The notes below the pieces were generated by a model that was not told the origin of the DNA, made no database searches, and saw only the letters and a list, made by a program, of their open reading frames with translations. Source: Aquibium pacificus (GTDB lineage Bacteria > Pseudomonadota > Alphaproteobacteria > Rhizobiales > Rhizobiaceae). Taken from it: DNA of 64,000 bases. Positions 48,316-56,864 of the stretch are shown here, in pieces. The stretch is taken from assembly GCF_040839445.1 (NCBI RefSeq), contig NZ_JBDPGJ010000001.1:62001-126000 (forward strand), read 5' to 3'. Position 1 is the stretch's first letter. Each line of letters begins with the position of its first letter. A program made the position numbers and the translations under genes.

Positions 48316-48506
48316 CTGCGGATGGGGATGCAACATCCGCAAAAGGCGTTTCGGGACACCACCGGGCCTCGCTGTGCCGTCTTCGGGAGCCGGAGCTGGC
48401 GGAGCCGAGGCTCTGCGCGCCATTCTGCCCCCGAACCCATTGCTGCCGCTGGTCGCTGTCGGGTAGTCTACAGATCGACGCTCGCGGTCTCGGGCTGGAG
48501 GCACAC

Positions 48507-48908
48507 ATGAGCTTTGAACTCCATGCGCTGCTGGGGGCAGTTGTCCTCGGGCTGGTGCATCTCTCAGCAGCTTCTTTTTCATTCAAAGCTCAAGTAGGCA
48601 ACAAGTACACAGTCGGTCCCCGGGACGAAGGGCTTCAACCAACCGGAATTTCGGCCCGATTGTATCGAGCCAACGCAAATTTTCTTGAGACTTTTCCGTA
48701 TTTTGCCGTCTGCGTCCTCGTGGTCCAGACGACTGGTTCCGAGGGCACTCTGAGTCAGATCGGAAGCGCACTTTATCTAGCGGGCCGCATCATGTTTCTA
48801 CCGCTGTACGCAGCCGGACTTCCTTGGGTCAGGACGTTGAGTTGGAACGCCGCCACGTTGGGATTGGTGCTCGTCGGCGTGCAGTACGTCGTATCGGAAT
48901 CGAGTTGA
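48507..48908 (+). CDS. MAPEG family membrane protein
   Basis: This 133-residue protein of the MAPEG (glutathione/eicosanoid metabolism) type has four hydrophobic segments and the family-like QVGNKYTVGPRDEGLQP, ARLYRANANFLETFPYF and a C-terminal WNAATLGLVLVGVQY. GGAG lies seven bases before ATG. Its DNA is visibly less GC-rich than its neighbours, with codons such as TTT, AGT, TCT and GAG-ACT runs otherwise rare here, suggesting recent acquisition. Possible glutathione S-transferase-like or scaffold role; substrate unknown. Confidence 0.82.
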   Translation: MSFELHALLGAVVLGLVHLSAASFSFKAQVGNKYTVGPRDEGLQPTGISARLYRANANFLETFPYFAVCVLVVQTTGSEGTLSQIGSALYLAGRIMFLPLYAAGLPWVRTLSWNAATLGLVLVGVQYVVSESS

Positions 48909-49081
48909 TCCTGCATGACGGCTGCCCACTCCGCCCAGTCGTTGCCAACCCATGCGCTTACCGCCTGCCGGGCACACTCCGTGGACAGATACTCCCCCCG
49001 CAACGAAGCCCGAATCGCCAACACCCGGATTTCCCCTGCCTTTCCCACCCGGCCACCCCCCGCGTTCTCTTTCTCATCCAC
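48773..49081 (-). pseudogene. possible truncated gene overlapping the MAPEG gene
   Basis: An open frame whose first ~58 codons (49081 down to about 48909) read like real protein, with GEIRVLAIRASLRGEY and ARQAVSAWVGNDWAEWAAVM. The remainder runs antisense through the MAPEG gene. I do not recognise the family. The simplest reading is a native gene cut by arrival of the MAPEG segment, but it may be a chance frame. Confidence 0.3.
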
Positions 49082-49127
49082 GTCCCGCCTTCCCGCCCCA
49101 CAATACCCCGGTCAAGGAGGGCCGGAG

Positions 49128-49535
49128 ATGCACCGCAGCGCACTGGAGGATCAGACGCAGAGGCGCATCGTCGCGTTGCTCGTCTCGTTCGCCGTGCTGG
49201 CCGAGCGCGCCGCCGGGCGGTCCTTTCCCGTCCGCTGGTTCGTGCTCGTCCTGCTGCGCCATGCCCAGACCGTGGCGCTGGCCTATGTCGCCGAGGTCAT
49301 GCAGGCGACGTTCATCGAAGTCGAGGAACGGCCGGTGGCCGGCTTCACGCCCGCCGATGCCATGCTGCTTTGCCTGCGCTTCCGCGCGCTCGCGGCGGTG
49401 CTCGGCGCCCTGCTGGGGCCGGAAGCAAGGCCGGACGAGGACGGCGCCCGCATCGTCGGCGCGGACCGTCGCGCCGCGACATGCGTTTGCCTGCTCCTCT
49501 TCGTGCCCGGCAAGGCCGCGCTCCGGCCCCCCTGA
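49128..49535 (+). CDS. conserved hypothetical protein
   Basis: This 135-residue product has a strong ribosome site (AAGGAGGGCCGGAG before ATG). It is alpha-helical and hydrophobic in parts (VALLVSFAVLAERAAG, WFVLVLLRHAQTVALAYVAE), has a cluster ATCVCLLLF near the end, and ends without membrane-like length. Similar short proteins occur in rhizobia but I know of no function. It precedes the catabolic island by 173 bp without an obvious promoter link. Confidence 0.6.
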   Translation: MHRSALEDQTQRRIVALLVSFAVLAERAAGRSFPVRWFVLVLLRHAQTVALAYVAEVMQATFIEVEERPVAGFTPADAMLLCLRFRALAAVLGALLGPEARPDEDGARIVGADRRAATCVCLLLFVPGKAALRPP

Positions 49536-49671
49536 CACGCCCTAACCCGGCGATCCGCCGCCACGCTCGCATCGCAATCCCAATTCGCCGGACGGCTCCG
49601 CCGCGCCGGGCGGCCGTGCTGGTTCTGGCCGCGCGGCGCCGCTCCGTGATGCCTTGATCTCGGTCCCCCAT

Positions 49672-49688
49672 TGTTATACCAGATAACA
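49672..49688. promoter_or_regulatory. candidate MarR operator before the CoA ligase
   Basis: TGTTAT-ACCAG-ATAACA is a perfect 6-5-6 dyad 21 bp upstream of the ligase start. A related site (TGTTAT-GATAT-GAAACA) lies between crotonase and dctP at 55947. The shared motif suggests one regulator, most simply the MarR protein encoded at 52010-52489. Confidence 0.55.
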
Positions 49689-49708
49689 TTATCTTCGGGG
49701 AGGAAGCG

Positions 49709-51568
49709 ATGCCGGTTGTGACCGCGCCTGGAATGCGGCCCGTGCGCATGGGCGAGAATTCCGTCGAGACGACCAGGGGGGCGGACGGCGTCCTCTACGT
49801 GAAGTCGCGCTTTCCGCTCGGCGGCCATGCCCGCTCCATGACCGACAGTCTTCGCCGGTGGGCGAAGGAAGCGCCGGACCGCGTCTTTCTCGCCGACCGC
49901 GGCCCGGACGGCGCCTGGCGCAAGGTCACCTATGCGCAGGCGCTGGAAAAGGCCCGCTCGATCGCGCAATTCATTCTCGACCGCGGCCTCTCGGCCGAGC
50001 GCCCGATCGTGGTGCTCTCCGGCAATTCGGTGGAGCACGGGCTGATCGCGCTCGGCGCCATGATGGCGGGCGTGCCCTTCGCGCCGGTTTCCCCGGCCTA
50101 TTCGCTGGTCTCCAAGGACGACGAGAAGCTGAAGCATATCTTCTCGCTGCTCACGCCGGGGCTGGTCTTCGCCGCCGATGGAAAACCCTTCGAGCCGGCG
50201 CTGAAATCGGTCATGACGCCCGATATCGGGCTCGTCGTGGCGCGCAACCCCGCAGCGGGGTTCGCCTCCGAGACCTTCGACGACATGCTGGCGACCGTTC
50301 CGACGGAAGCCGTGGAGAAGGCGGACGCCGCGGTCGATCCCGATGCGCCGGCAAAGTTCCTCTTCACGTCGGGCTCGACGGGAATGCCCAAGGCGGTCAT
50401 CAACACGCAGCGCATGATGACCTGCAACCAGGTGATGATCTCGACCGCCATGGAGTTCCTGAAGGAGGAGCCGCCGGTTCTGGTCGACTGGCTGCCGTGG
50501 AACCACACGGCCGGCGGCAACCACAATTTCGGCATCGCGCTCACCAATGGCGGCACGCTGTGGATCGACGACGGCGCGCCGACGCCGGCCGGCATCGACA
50601 AGACGGTCCGCAACCTTACAGAGATCGCGCCGACGCTCTATTTCAACGTGCCCAAGGGCTACGAGATGCTCTGCGAGCATCTGTCGAGGAACGAGGCGCT
50701 GCGGAAACGCTTCTTCAGCCGCGTGCAGATCCTGCAATATGCCGGCGCCAGCCTGTCCAAGCATGTGTGGGACACGCTGGAACGGCTCGCCACCGAGACG
50801 GTCGGCGAGAAGATCATGATCATCACAGGCTACGGCTCCACCGAGACGGCGCCCTTCGCCTTCACCACCACCTGGCCGGTCGGCCAGCCGGGTGAGGTCG
50901 GCCTGCCGTCGCCCGACATCGAGGTCAAGCTGGTCGAAAACATTGGCAAGCTGGAACTGCGCCTCAAGGGGCCGAACATCACGCCGGGCTACTGGCGCCA
51001 GCCGGACAAGACGGCCGAGTGCTTCGACGAGGAAGGGTTCTACAAGATCGGCGACGCGCTGAAGTTCGTCGATCCGGACGACGTCTCGAAAGGCTTCATC
51101 TTCGACGGCCGCGTCACCGAGGATTTCAAGCTGTCGACCGGCACCTGGGTCAACATGGCGGGCGTGAGAACCGGCCTAATCGCGGCCTTCGCGCCCTATG
51201 TCCGCGACGCGGTGCTGACCGGGCTCGACCGCAACCACATCGGCGCGCTGCTCTTCCTCGATCTCGACGCCGCCCGCCGCATCGCGCCGGAACTCGCGGT
51301 CGCCGACGAGGAGCATTTCGCCGTCCATCCGGCCGTGCGGCTGATCTTCCAGGAACGGCTGGACGAACTGGCGAAGAAATCCACCGGCAGCTCCAATCTG
51401 GTGGCGCGCGCCATCATCTGCGACCGGCCGCCGGCGATCGACGCGCACGAGATCACCGACAAGGGCTCGATCAACCAGCGCGCCGTCATGGCCGCCCGGC
51501 CCGGGCTCGTGGAGGACCTCTACACGGACCCGCCGCCGCCGCACGTGCTCGTCGCGAAAAAGGGCTGA
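49709..51568 (+). CDS. feruloyl-CoA synthetase-like acid-CoA ligase
   Basis: This 619-residue adenylate-forming enzyme is close in length and sequence to feruloyl-CoA synthetases, which activate hydroxycinnamates and related acids with ATP and CoA. The phosphate loop TSGSTGMPK lies at 220-228; GYGSTETAP and a lid-hinge motif GRVTEDFKLSTGTWV follow, and the catalytic-lysine region is near the end. It starts the plus-strand arm of the catabolic island, three bases before the thioesterase gene. The acid substrate is inferred as aromatic but unproved. Confidence 0.85.
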   Translation: MPVVTAPGMRPVRMGENSVETTRGADGVLYVKSRFPLGGHARSMTDSLRRWAKEAPDRVFLADRGPDGAWRKVTYAQALEKARSIAQFILDRGLSAERPIVVLSGNSVEHGLIALGAMMAGVPFAPVSPAYSLVSKDDEKLKHIFSLLTPGLVFAADGKPFEPALKSVMTPDIGLVVARNPAAGFASETFDDMLATVPTEAVEKADAAVDPDAPAKFLFTSGSTGMPKAVINTQRMMTCNQVMISTAMEFLKEEPPVLVDWLPWNHTAGGNHNFGIALTNGGTLWIDDGAPTPAGIDKTVRNLTEIAPTLYFNVPKGYEMLCEHLSRNEALRKRFFSRVQILQYAGASLSKHVWDTLERLATETVGEKIMIITGYGSTETAPFAFTTTWPVGQPGEVGLPSPDIEVKLVENIGKLELRLKGPNITPGYWRQPDKTAECFDEEGFYKIGDALKFVDPDDVSKGFIFDGRVTEDFKLSTGTWVNMAGVRTGLIAAFAPYVRDAVLTGLDRNHIGALLFLDLDAARRIAPELAVADEEHFAVHPAVRLIFQERLDELAKKSTGSSNLVARAIICDRPPAIDAHEITDKGSINQRAVMAARPGLVEDLYTDPPPPHVLVAKKG

Positions 51569-51571
51569 GCC

Positions 51572-51994
51572 ATGCTCGTGTCGCGCCGCGAGGTCGAGAT
51601 CGAATGGGGCGACTGCGATCCCGCGGGCATCGTCTTCTATCCGCGCTACTTCGCCATGTTCGACGCCTCCACCGCGCTTCTTTTCGAACGGGCGACGGGC
51701 ATGAAGAAGATCGCCTGGACGAAGAAGTTCGGCATCGTCGGCATCCCGATGGTCGACACGCGCGCGAAGTTCATCGTCCCGTCGCGCTACGGCGACGTGA
51801 TCGTCACCGAAACGAGGGCGACGAGGGTCGGCCGCGCCAGCTTCGACGTCGAGCACAAGGTGTTCAAGGGCGATACGCTGGCGATCGAGGCCCAGGAGAC
51901 CCGGGTGTGGGCGGGCAGGGACCCCAACGATCCCGACGGCATCAAGGGCATGCCCATCCCGGAGGATGTGGTCCGCGCGCTCACCGCCGATTGA
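51572..51994 (+). CDS. 4-hydroxybenzoyl-CoA-type thioesterase
   Basis: This 140-residue hot-dog-fold protein has the 4HBT active-site pattern EWGDCDPAGIVFYPRYF (Asp16 catalytic type) and hydrolyses an acyl- or aroyl-CoA. It follows the ligase gene by three bases, so it is co-translated. Together they could form and release an aromatic acyl-CoA product. Convergent with the MarR gene. Confidence 0.88.
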   Translation: MLVSRREVEIEWGDCDPAGIVFYPRYFAMFDASTALLFERATGMKKIAWTKKFGIVGIPMVDTRAKFIVPSRYGDVIVTETRATRVGRASFDVEHKVFKGDTLAIEAQETRVWAGRDPNDPDGIKGMPIPEDVVRALTAD

Positions 51995-52009
51995 GCCCCA
52001 GCGGGAGGC

Positions 52010-52489
52010 CTATTCGCCGGGCGCGAGCAGCCGGTCCAGCAGGTCGATCAGCCTGTCGCGCTCGGCTACGCCGCCCAGCCGTTCGATCAGTCGGTTCTCG
52101 TGCTCTGCCCAGATGGCGGTCATCTTTTTCACGAACTTCTCGCCCTCGGGCGTCAGGTGCACGGAGTGCGACCGCCGGTCCGTCTCGGCCTTGCGCCGCT
52201 CCGCCAGCCCGCGCCGTTCGAGACTGTCCATCAGCGCCACGAAGTTCGCCCGCTTGATGCCGAGCGACTCGGCGATCTCCGACTGCTTCAGCCCCGGTCT
52301 GTCGGCGATGATAGCCAGCACCGAAAACTCGGCCGGCCGCAGCTTCACCTTGGAAAAGGATTCCAGAAAATCCTGGAACACGAACAGTTGCGCCCGCCGC
52401 AGCTTGTAGCCGATGATGGTCGCCATCGGCGGCACCTCGACGCGGCTGTCCTTGGCGGACGACTTGCGCGAGACCGCCCGGGCTTTCAT
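52010..52489 (-). CDS. MarR family regulator
   Basis: This 159-residue winged-helix protein has an N-terminal dimerisation helix, LRPAEFSVLAIIADRPGLKQ, the recognition helix IAESLGIKRANFVALMDSLERRGL and the wing RRKAETDRRSHSVHLTPEG. MarR proteins in such islands are usually repressors released by an acyl-CoA. Its ATGA overlaps the DUF3237 stop, so both are co-translated with the TRAP genes or from a promoter upstream of them. Predicted sites: 49672 and 55947. Confidence 0.9.
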   Translation of the reverse strand: MKARAVSRKSSAKDSRVEVPPMATIIGYKLRRAQLFVFQDFLESFSKVKLRPAEFSVLAIIADRPGLKQSEIAESLGIKRANFVALMDSLERRGLAERRKAETDRRSHSVHLTPEGEKFVKKMTAIWAEHENRLIERLGGVAERDRLIDLLDRLLAPGE

Positions 52490-52947
52490 CGGACCTCGTA
52501 GACCTTGACGACGACCGCCGCCGCCTGCCGCGCCCCGGTGCCGACGCAGATCATCCGGTTCAGCCAGGCATATCGGCTGTCGCCGGTCTCGAACCTCGGA
52601 TGGGTACGCATGTAGTAGAGCGCGGGATCGACGGGTTCGCCGCGGCCGAGCGCGGCGATCACCTCCGGCGGCCCGTTGCGATAGCCGAAGTTGCGGATGT
52701 CGATCAGCGCGCCGTCGTGCGTCTCCATCGAGTAGCGCGTGTCGAGTTCGGCGTTGCCGTCGGCAAGGATGGTCTGCCAGTCGGCGCCGAGGTTGAGGAT
52801 GCGTCCGTTCAGCCGCTCGCCCGTCACCGTTCCGCCCACGATCGGGATGATGCGCCGCCGGCCTCTGGGCGAATCGCCCAGTTCCATCGGGATGGCCAGT
52901 TCCACCGTGAGGTCGCAGAGGTGGACGAGGTCGGGCTTGGCGATCAT
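52486..52947 (-). CDS. DUF3237 protein
   Basis: This 153-residue beta-barrel-like DUF3237 protein has GRRRIIPIVGGTVTGERLNG, ILNLGADWQ, ETHDGALIDIRNFGYRNG and YYMRTHPRFETGD, the usual family marks. DUF3237 genes recur next to aromatic or lipid-acid catabolic genes with unknown function, possibly as small hydrolases or ligand-binding proteins. It overlaps the MarR gene by 4 bp and begins 10 bp after dctM. Confidence 0.8.
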   Translation of the reverse strand: MIAKPDLVHLCDLTVELAIPMELGDSPRGRRRIIPIVGGTVTGERLNGRILNLGADWQTILADGNAELDTRYSMETHDGALIDIRNFGYRNGPPEVIAALGRGEPVDPALYYMRTHPRFETGDSRYAWLNRMICVGTGARQAAAVVVKVYEVR

Positions 52948-52957
52948 GCGGATTTTT

Positions 52958-54253
52958 TCATTTCATGGTCATCGGCAGGAACAGCACGATTGCCGGGAAG
53001 ACGATCAGCAGGATCAGGCGGACGATGTCGGTCATCACGAAGGGTAGGACCCCGCGGAAGATGGTGACGAGGCTCACCTCGCGGGCGATCGTGTTGATGA
53101 CGAAGACGTTCATGCCCACCGGCGGCGTGATCAGCCCCAGTTCCACCGTCATGACGATGATGACCCCAAACCAGATCGGATCGAAGCCGAGATGCGTCAC
53201 CACGGGGAAGACGATCGGCACCAAGAGGATGATCATCGCCATCGCATCCAGGATGCAGCCCATGATCAGGAAGAAGGCGAGGATGAGCGCCAGCGTACCG
53301 TAGGCGCCGAAGTCGAGCGCCACCAGGAAGGCGGTGATCTTCTGCGGCGTCTGGGTGATCGCCAGGAAGTAGCCGAACAGCACCGCGCCGATGAGGATCG
53401 TGTAGATCGCCACCGACGTCCGCAGCGCCTCGATCAGGCTGTCCATGATGCTGGTGAGGTTGAGGCGTCCTCGCGCGACGCCGATCACGGCGGTCAGGAA
53501 GGAGCCGACCGCGGCGGCTTCCGTCGCGGTGGCAATGCCGAGATACATTGAGCCGATGATGGCGATGAAGAGGATGAGCACCGCCCAGACGTCGCGTAGC
53601 GAAGCGACCGCTTCGCGCAGCACGAACGTCTCGCCGCGGGGCAGCGAGCGGCCGTAGGCGATGCGCACCGTCGCCATGTACATGAGCACGGCCAGCCCGC
53701 CCGGCAGGATGCCGGCGATGAAGAGTTTCCCGACGTCCTGCTCGGTAATGTAGGCATAGACCGCCAGCACGACGGACGGCGGAATGAGGATGCCAAGCGT
53801 TCCGCCGGCGGCGATCACGCCGCTCGAGACGTCGTTTGGATAGCCGACGCGGCGCATCTCCGGCAGCGCGATCTTGGTCATCGTGGCGGCGGTGGCCACC
53901 GACGAGCCGCAGATGGCGGCGAAGCCGCCGCAAGCCGCGATCGTCGACAGCGCCATGCCGCCCTTCAGGAATCCCAGCCAGGCGTGACCGGCGCGGAAGA
54001 GCTCGCGCGACATTCCCGAATTCGTCGCGAAGACGCCCATCAGCACGAAGAACGGGATCAGGCTCAGGTTGAAGTCGGTGATGACGCGGATTGGCGACTG
54101 CGCCAAGAGGTTCAGCGCCGGCTTCATCCCGGTGATCGCGGCGAAGCCGCCGACACCGATCAGGCCCATGGCCACGCCGATCGGTACGCGCAGCGCCATC
54201 ATGGCGAAGAGCGCGACGAAGCCTGCGACGGCGATGAAATCAGCGTTGGCCAT
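52958..54253 (-). CDS. dctM: TRAP transporter large membrane subunit
   Basis: This 431-residue DctM-type permease has about 12 membrane segments and the conserved GSSVATAATMTKIALPEM, GGTLGILIPPSVVLAVYA and MGCILDAMAMIILLVPI stretches. It uses an Na+ or H+ gradient to import the ligand handed over by DctP. It overlaps dctQ by 14 bp. The island genes suggest an aromatic or other organic acid as ligand. Confidence 0.93.
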   Translation of the reverse strand: MANADFIAVAGFVALFAMMALRVPIGVAMGLIGVGGFAAITGMKPALNLLAQSPIRVITDFNLSLIPFFVLMGVFATNSGMSRELFRAGHAWLGFLKGGMALSTIAACGGFAAICGSSVATAATMTKIALPEMRRVGYPNDVSSGVIAAGGTLGILIPPSVVLAVYAYITEQDVGKLFIAGILPGGLAVLMYMATVRIAYGRSLPRGETFVLREAVASLRDVWAVLILFIAIIGSMYLGIATATEAAAVGSFLTAVIGVARGRLNLTSIMDSLIEALRTSVAIYTILIGAVLFGYFLAITQTPQKITAFLVALDFGAYGTLALILAFFLIMGCILDAMAMIILLVPIVFPVVTHLGFDPIWFGVIIVMTVELGLITPPVGMNVFVINTIAREVSLVTIFRGVLPFVMTDIVRLILLIVFPAIVLFLPMTMK

Positions 54254-54785
54254 CGAGTTCCCCGCCGTGCTCGCCGGCGTCGGCGGAATCGAAATGGTCG
54301 AGCGATCCCCGGCCCGCGGCTATGATGACGATGCGTGCGAGCACCGTGACGATCGACACGGCCGCCCCGGCGCAGATCAGCGCCAGGAATGGCCAGGCGG
54401 GAAGCCTGAGGTCGAATGTCGCCTCGCCGCTGCGGTAGGCGCTGGCGACGCGGTCGTACATCTTCCAGCTGAGCAGGATCGTGAAGAGGAGCAAGACACT
54501 CCAGGCCAGCATGTCAACGAAACGGCGCAGCCGCGTCGGCATCATCTCCACGAAGAGGTCGACCTTGATGTGCGAGCCGCGGTAGCCGACGCTGGCGAAC
54601 CCCCACATGATCGCCACGCCCAGCATCAGCCGGGAAATGTCGAAGGCTTCCGGAATGGGAGAGGCAAAGCCGTACCGTCCGACCGCGGACGCCACCACGA
54701 GCAGCGTTATGCCGGCGAGGAACAGACCGGCGATCCTGTCGATGGCCAGCGAAAACCGGCCGATAGCCCGGATGAGCGCGTTCAT
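54240..54785 (-). CDS. dctQ: TRAP transporter small membrane subunit
   Basis: This 181-residue DctQ-type subunit has four hydrophobic segments (about 15-36, 50-68, 90-112 and 130-153). The motif GYRGSHIKVDLFVEMMPTRLRR between segments 2 and 3 is typical. It pairs with DctM. The ATG at MNALIR has GGTGG six bases upstream; a GTG nine bases earlier overlaps that site. The last ~25 residues are acidic and lie in the dctM overlap region. Confidence 0.9.
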   Translation of the reverse strand: MNALIRAIGRFSLAIDRIAGLFLAGITLLVVASAVGRYGFASPIPEAFDISRLMLGVAIMWGFASVGYRGSHIKVDLFVEMMPTRLRRFVDMLAWSVLLLFTILLSWKMYDRVASAYRSGEATFDLRLPAWPFLALICAGAAVSIVTVLARIVIIAAGRGSLDHFDSADAGEHGGELDGQR

Positions 54786-54839
54786 CTGTTCCACCCGCCA
54801 AAGGAAGGGGAGCCGGCGGAGCCGGCTCCCGAGTGTCGA

Positions 54840-55862
54840 TCAGTAGCGTGAATCGTTGTTCTTGAGCGCCGCTTCGAAATCCGCGTAGATCTTGTCCGGA
54901 TCGCCGCCGACCTTCTTCACGTCCTCTTTCCACGACTCGATGAGCGGCTGGGCCGCGTCGCGCCACATCTGCACTTCCTCGTCCGTCGGCTTGTAGAGCG
55001 TGTGATCGGGCGAATCGATCATCTTCTGCCGGCCGGAATACTCGTTGTCGGCCCAGCCGGTGGAGAATTTCTTCGACCATTCCGCGGTGCAGTGGTCGTC
55101 GATGACCTTCTTGTCCTCGGGCGCCAGGTTCTCGTAGGTGTCCTTGTTGAAGAGGAGCATCTGCGAGGACAGGTAGAACGGCATGTCGAGGTGGTACTTC
55201 ACCTCGCTGTCGATGCCGAAGATGTAGATCGAGTTCCACGGGAAGGTCATGGCATCCGCGGTGCCCTTGGCGATCGCCTCGCGGGCTTCCGGCGCAGGCA
55301 CCTGCACGCTGGCGCCGCCAAGCAGGTTCACGAAACGCGCCATCGTAGCGTGGGCGGGACGGATGTTCTTGCCCTTGACGTCCGCTGGAACCTTGATCGG
55401 CGTCTTGGAATGCATCGTGCCGGGATCATGCGGATTGATCAGGCAGAAATGCACGTCCTTCATCTCGGTCTCGGCGATCGGCGCGTACCACTCGTGCAGG
55501 GCCTTGGCGCCGTCCTTGGCGTTCGTCGCCTGGAAGGGGATCTCGGCGAGGCTGTAGATCGGGAAGCGGCCCGCCTGGTAGCCGGGGTTGGTGTAGCTGA
55601 TGTCGACGATCCCGTCGCGCGCCATGTCGTAGTGGTCGGGCGCCGCGCCCAGCTGCTGGGCCGGGAAGATGGTGATGTTGATGCGGCCGTTGGATGCTTG
55701 CTTGATGGATTCGGCCCAGGGCTCGATGCCGAGCGCCTGGATCGGGTGGGTGGCAGGCACCCAGTGCGAAAGCCGCAGCTCCACTTCCGCTGCGTTGGCG
55801 GCGAAGGCCGATACGGAAACGGACAGTGCTGCAGCAATGGCTGCGATGGTCTTCGTGGTCAT
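54840..55862 (-). CDS. dctP: TRAP transporter substrate-binding protein
   Basis: This 340-residue periplasmic DctP-type binding protein has a signal peptide (about 1-24, ending ANA-AE) and the start LRLSHWVPATHPIQ. KIRPAH-like and SPFE-like regions are replaced by NIRPAHATMARFVNLLGG, with PAPEAREAIAKGTADAM as the usual ligand-arginine area. It delivers its ligand to DctQM. First gene of the minus-strand arm (dctPQM-DUF3237-marR), divergent from the crotonase gene. Confidence 0.93.
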   Translation of the reverse strand: MTTKTIAAIAAALSVSVSAFAANAAEVELRLSHWVPATHPIQALGIEPWAESIKQASNGRINITIFPAQQLGAAPDHYDMARDGIVDISYTNPGYQAGRFPIYSLAEIPFQATNAKDGAKALHEWYAPIAETEMKDVHFCLINPHDPGTMHSKTPIKVPADVKGKNIRPAHATMARFVNLLGGASVQVPAPEAREAIAKGTADAMTFPWNSIYIFGIDSEVKYHLDMPFYLSSQMLLFNKDTYENLAPEDKKVIDDHCTAEWSKKFSTGWADNEYSGRQKMIDSPDHTLYKPTDEEVQMWRDAAQPLIESWKEDVKKVGGDPDKIYADFEAALKNNDSRY

Positions 55863-55946
55863 GAACTTCCTCCCTTGGAGCCGTCACTGTGGCACGGGAC
55901 AACGGCTCTTGACCATCCCCCGGCGCGCACTTGAACGACCCGAGAA

Positions 55947-55963
55947 TGTTATGATATGAAACA
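55947..55963. promoter_or_regulatory. second candidate MarR operator (crotonase/dctP)
   Basis: TGTTAT-GATAT-GAAACA is a degenerate copy (two mismatches) of the dyad at 49672, in the AT-rich divergent promoter region between dctP and the crotonase gene. It supports joint control of uptake and catabolism. Confidence 0.5.
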
Positions 55964-56021
55964 ATTTAATCAAGAGAATTTTTTCGCGGACCGGCAGGGC
56001 CGCGATGGGGAGTGCCGCCTG

Positions 56022-56822
56022 ATGAGTTCCGCAAGCAAATCCGTAGCGACGGGGGATACGGATGGGCCGCTGCGGGTCCAGACGCACGAAGCCGTGGCGG
56101 TGGTTTCCTTCAATCGTCCCGAGAAGCGCAATGCCATCAACGACGCGCTGCTGGACGATTTGCGCAGCTTTTTCTCCAAGCCGCCGAAGGGCGTAAAGGC
56201 CGTCGTCCTCCAGGGGCTCGGCGGGCATTTCTCGGCCGGCCTCGATCTGTCCGAGCAGTCGCAGCGCGAACCGCAGGAAGTGCTCTATCACTCGCGCGGC
56301 TGGCACTCCGTCATGGAGCAGATCCAGTTCGGCGGCCTGCCGGTCGTCTCGGTGCTCACCGGAGCGGTCATGGGCGGGGGACTCGAGATCGCCGCGGCCA
56401 CCCATGTTCGGGTCGCCGAGCCCTCGGCGGTTTTCCAGCTGCCGGAAGGCAAGCGCGGTATTTTCGTTGGCGGGGGCGCCACGGTCAGGGTCGGTCGCAT
56501 CGTGGGCGCCGACCGCATGACCGAGATGATGCTGACAGGCCGGCGGTACGGGGCTGAAGAGAGCCTCAACCTCGGCCTGTCGCATTATCTGGTCGGAGAA
56601 GGCGAGGGACTGGCCAAGGCGCTGGAACTCGCCGGCGACATCGCCGGCAACGCGCCCCTGGTCAATTATCTCATCATCCAGGCCATCTCGCGCATCGACG
56701 ACATGTCGCGCGCCGATGGGCTGTTCACGGAGAGCCTCTCCGCCGCGCTGTCGCAATCCGGCACCGATGCGCAGGAGGGGCTGAAGGCCTTCCTGGAAAA
56801 GCGCAAGCCGAGCTTCAGGTAG
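56022..56822 (+). CDS. crotonase/enoyl-CoA hydratase family protein
   Basis: This 266-residue crotonase-fold protein has the oxyanion loop GHFSAGLD (68-75), GGGLE with Glu122 and LPEG with Glu142, so both catalytic glutamates are present and hydratase (or hydratase-lyase) activity is possible. The region KRGIFVGGGATVRVGRIVG is unusual for standard EchA and is typical of a crotonase group seen with CoA-ligase and TRAP genes. The ATG at MSSAS has GGGGAG upstream; an ATG at 55956 overlaps the operator. It would act on the CoA-thioester made by the ligase at 49709. Confidence 0.87.
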   Translation: MSSASKSVATGDTDGPLRVQTHEAVAVVSFNRPEKRNAINDALLDDLRSFFSKPPKGVKAVVLQGLGGHFSAGLDLSEQSQREPQEVLYHSRGWHSVMEQIQFGGLPVVSVLTGAVMGGGLEIAAATHVRVAEPSAVFQLPEGKRGIFVGGGATVRVGRIVGADRMTEMMLTGRRYGAEESLNLGLSHYLVGEGEGLAKALELAGDIAGNAPLVNYLIIQAISRIDDMSRADGLFTESLSAALSQSGTDAQEGLKAFLEKRKPSFR

Positions 56823-56864
56823 ACCAGGTCTGCCAACTCTCGGCAAGCGCGGCGCGCATGTTGC

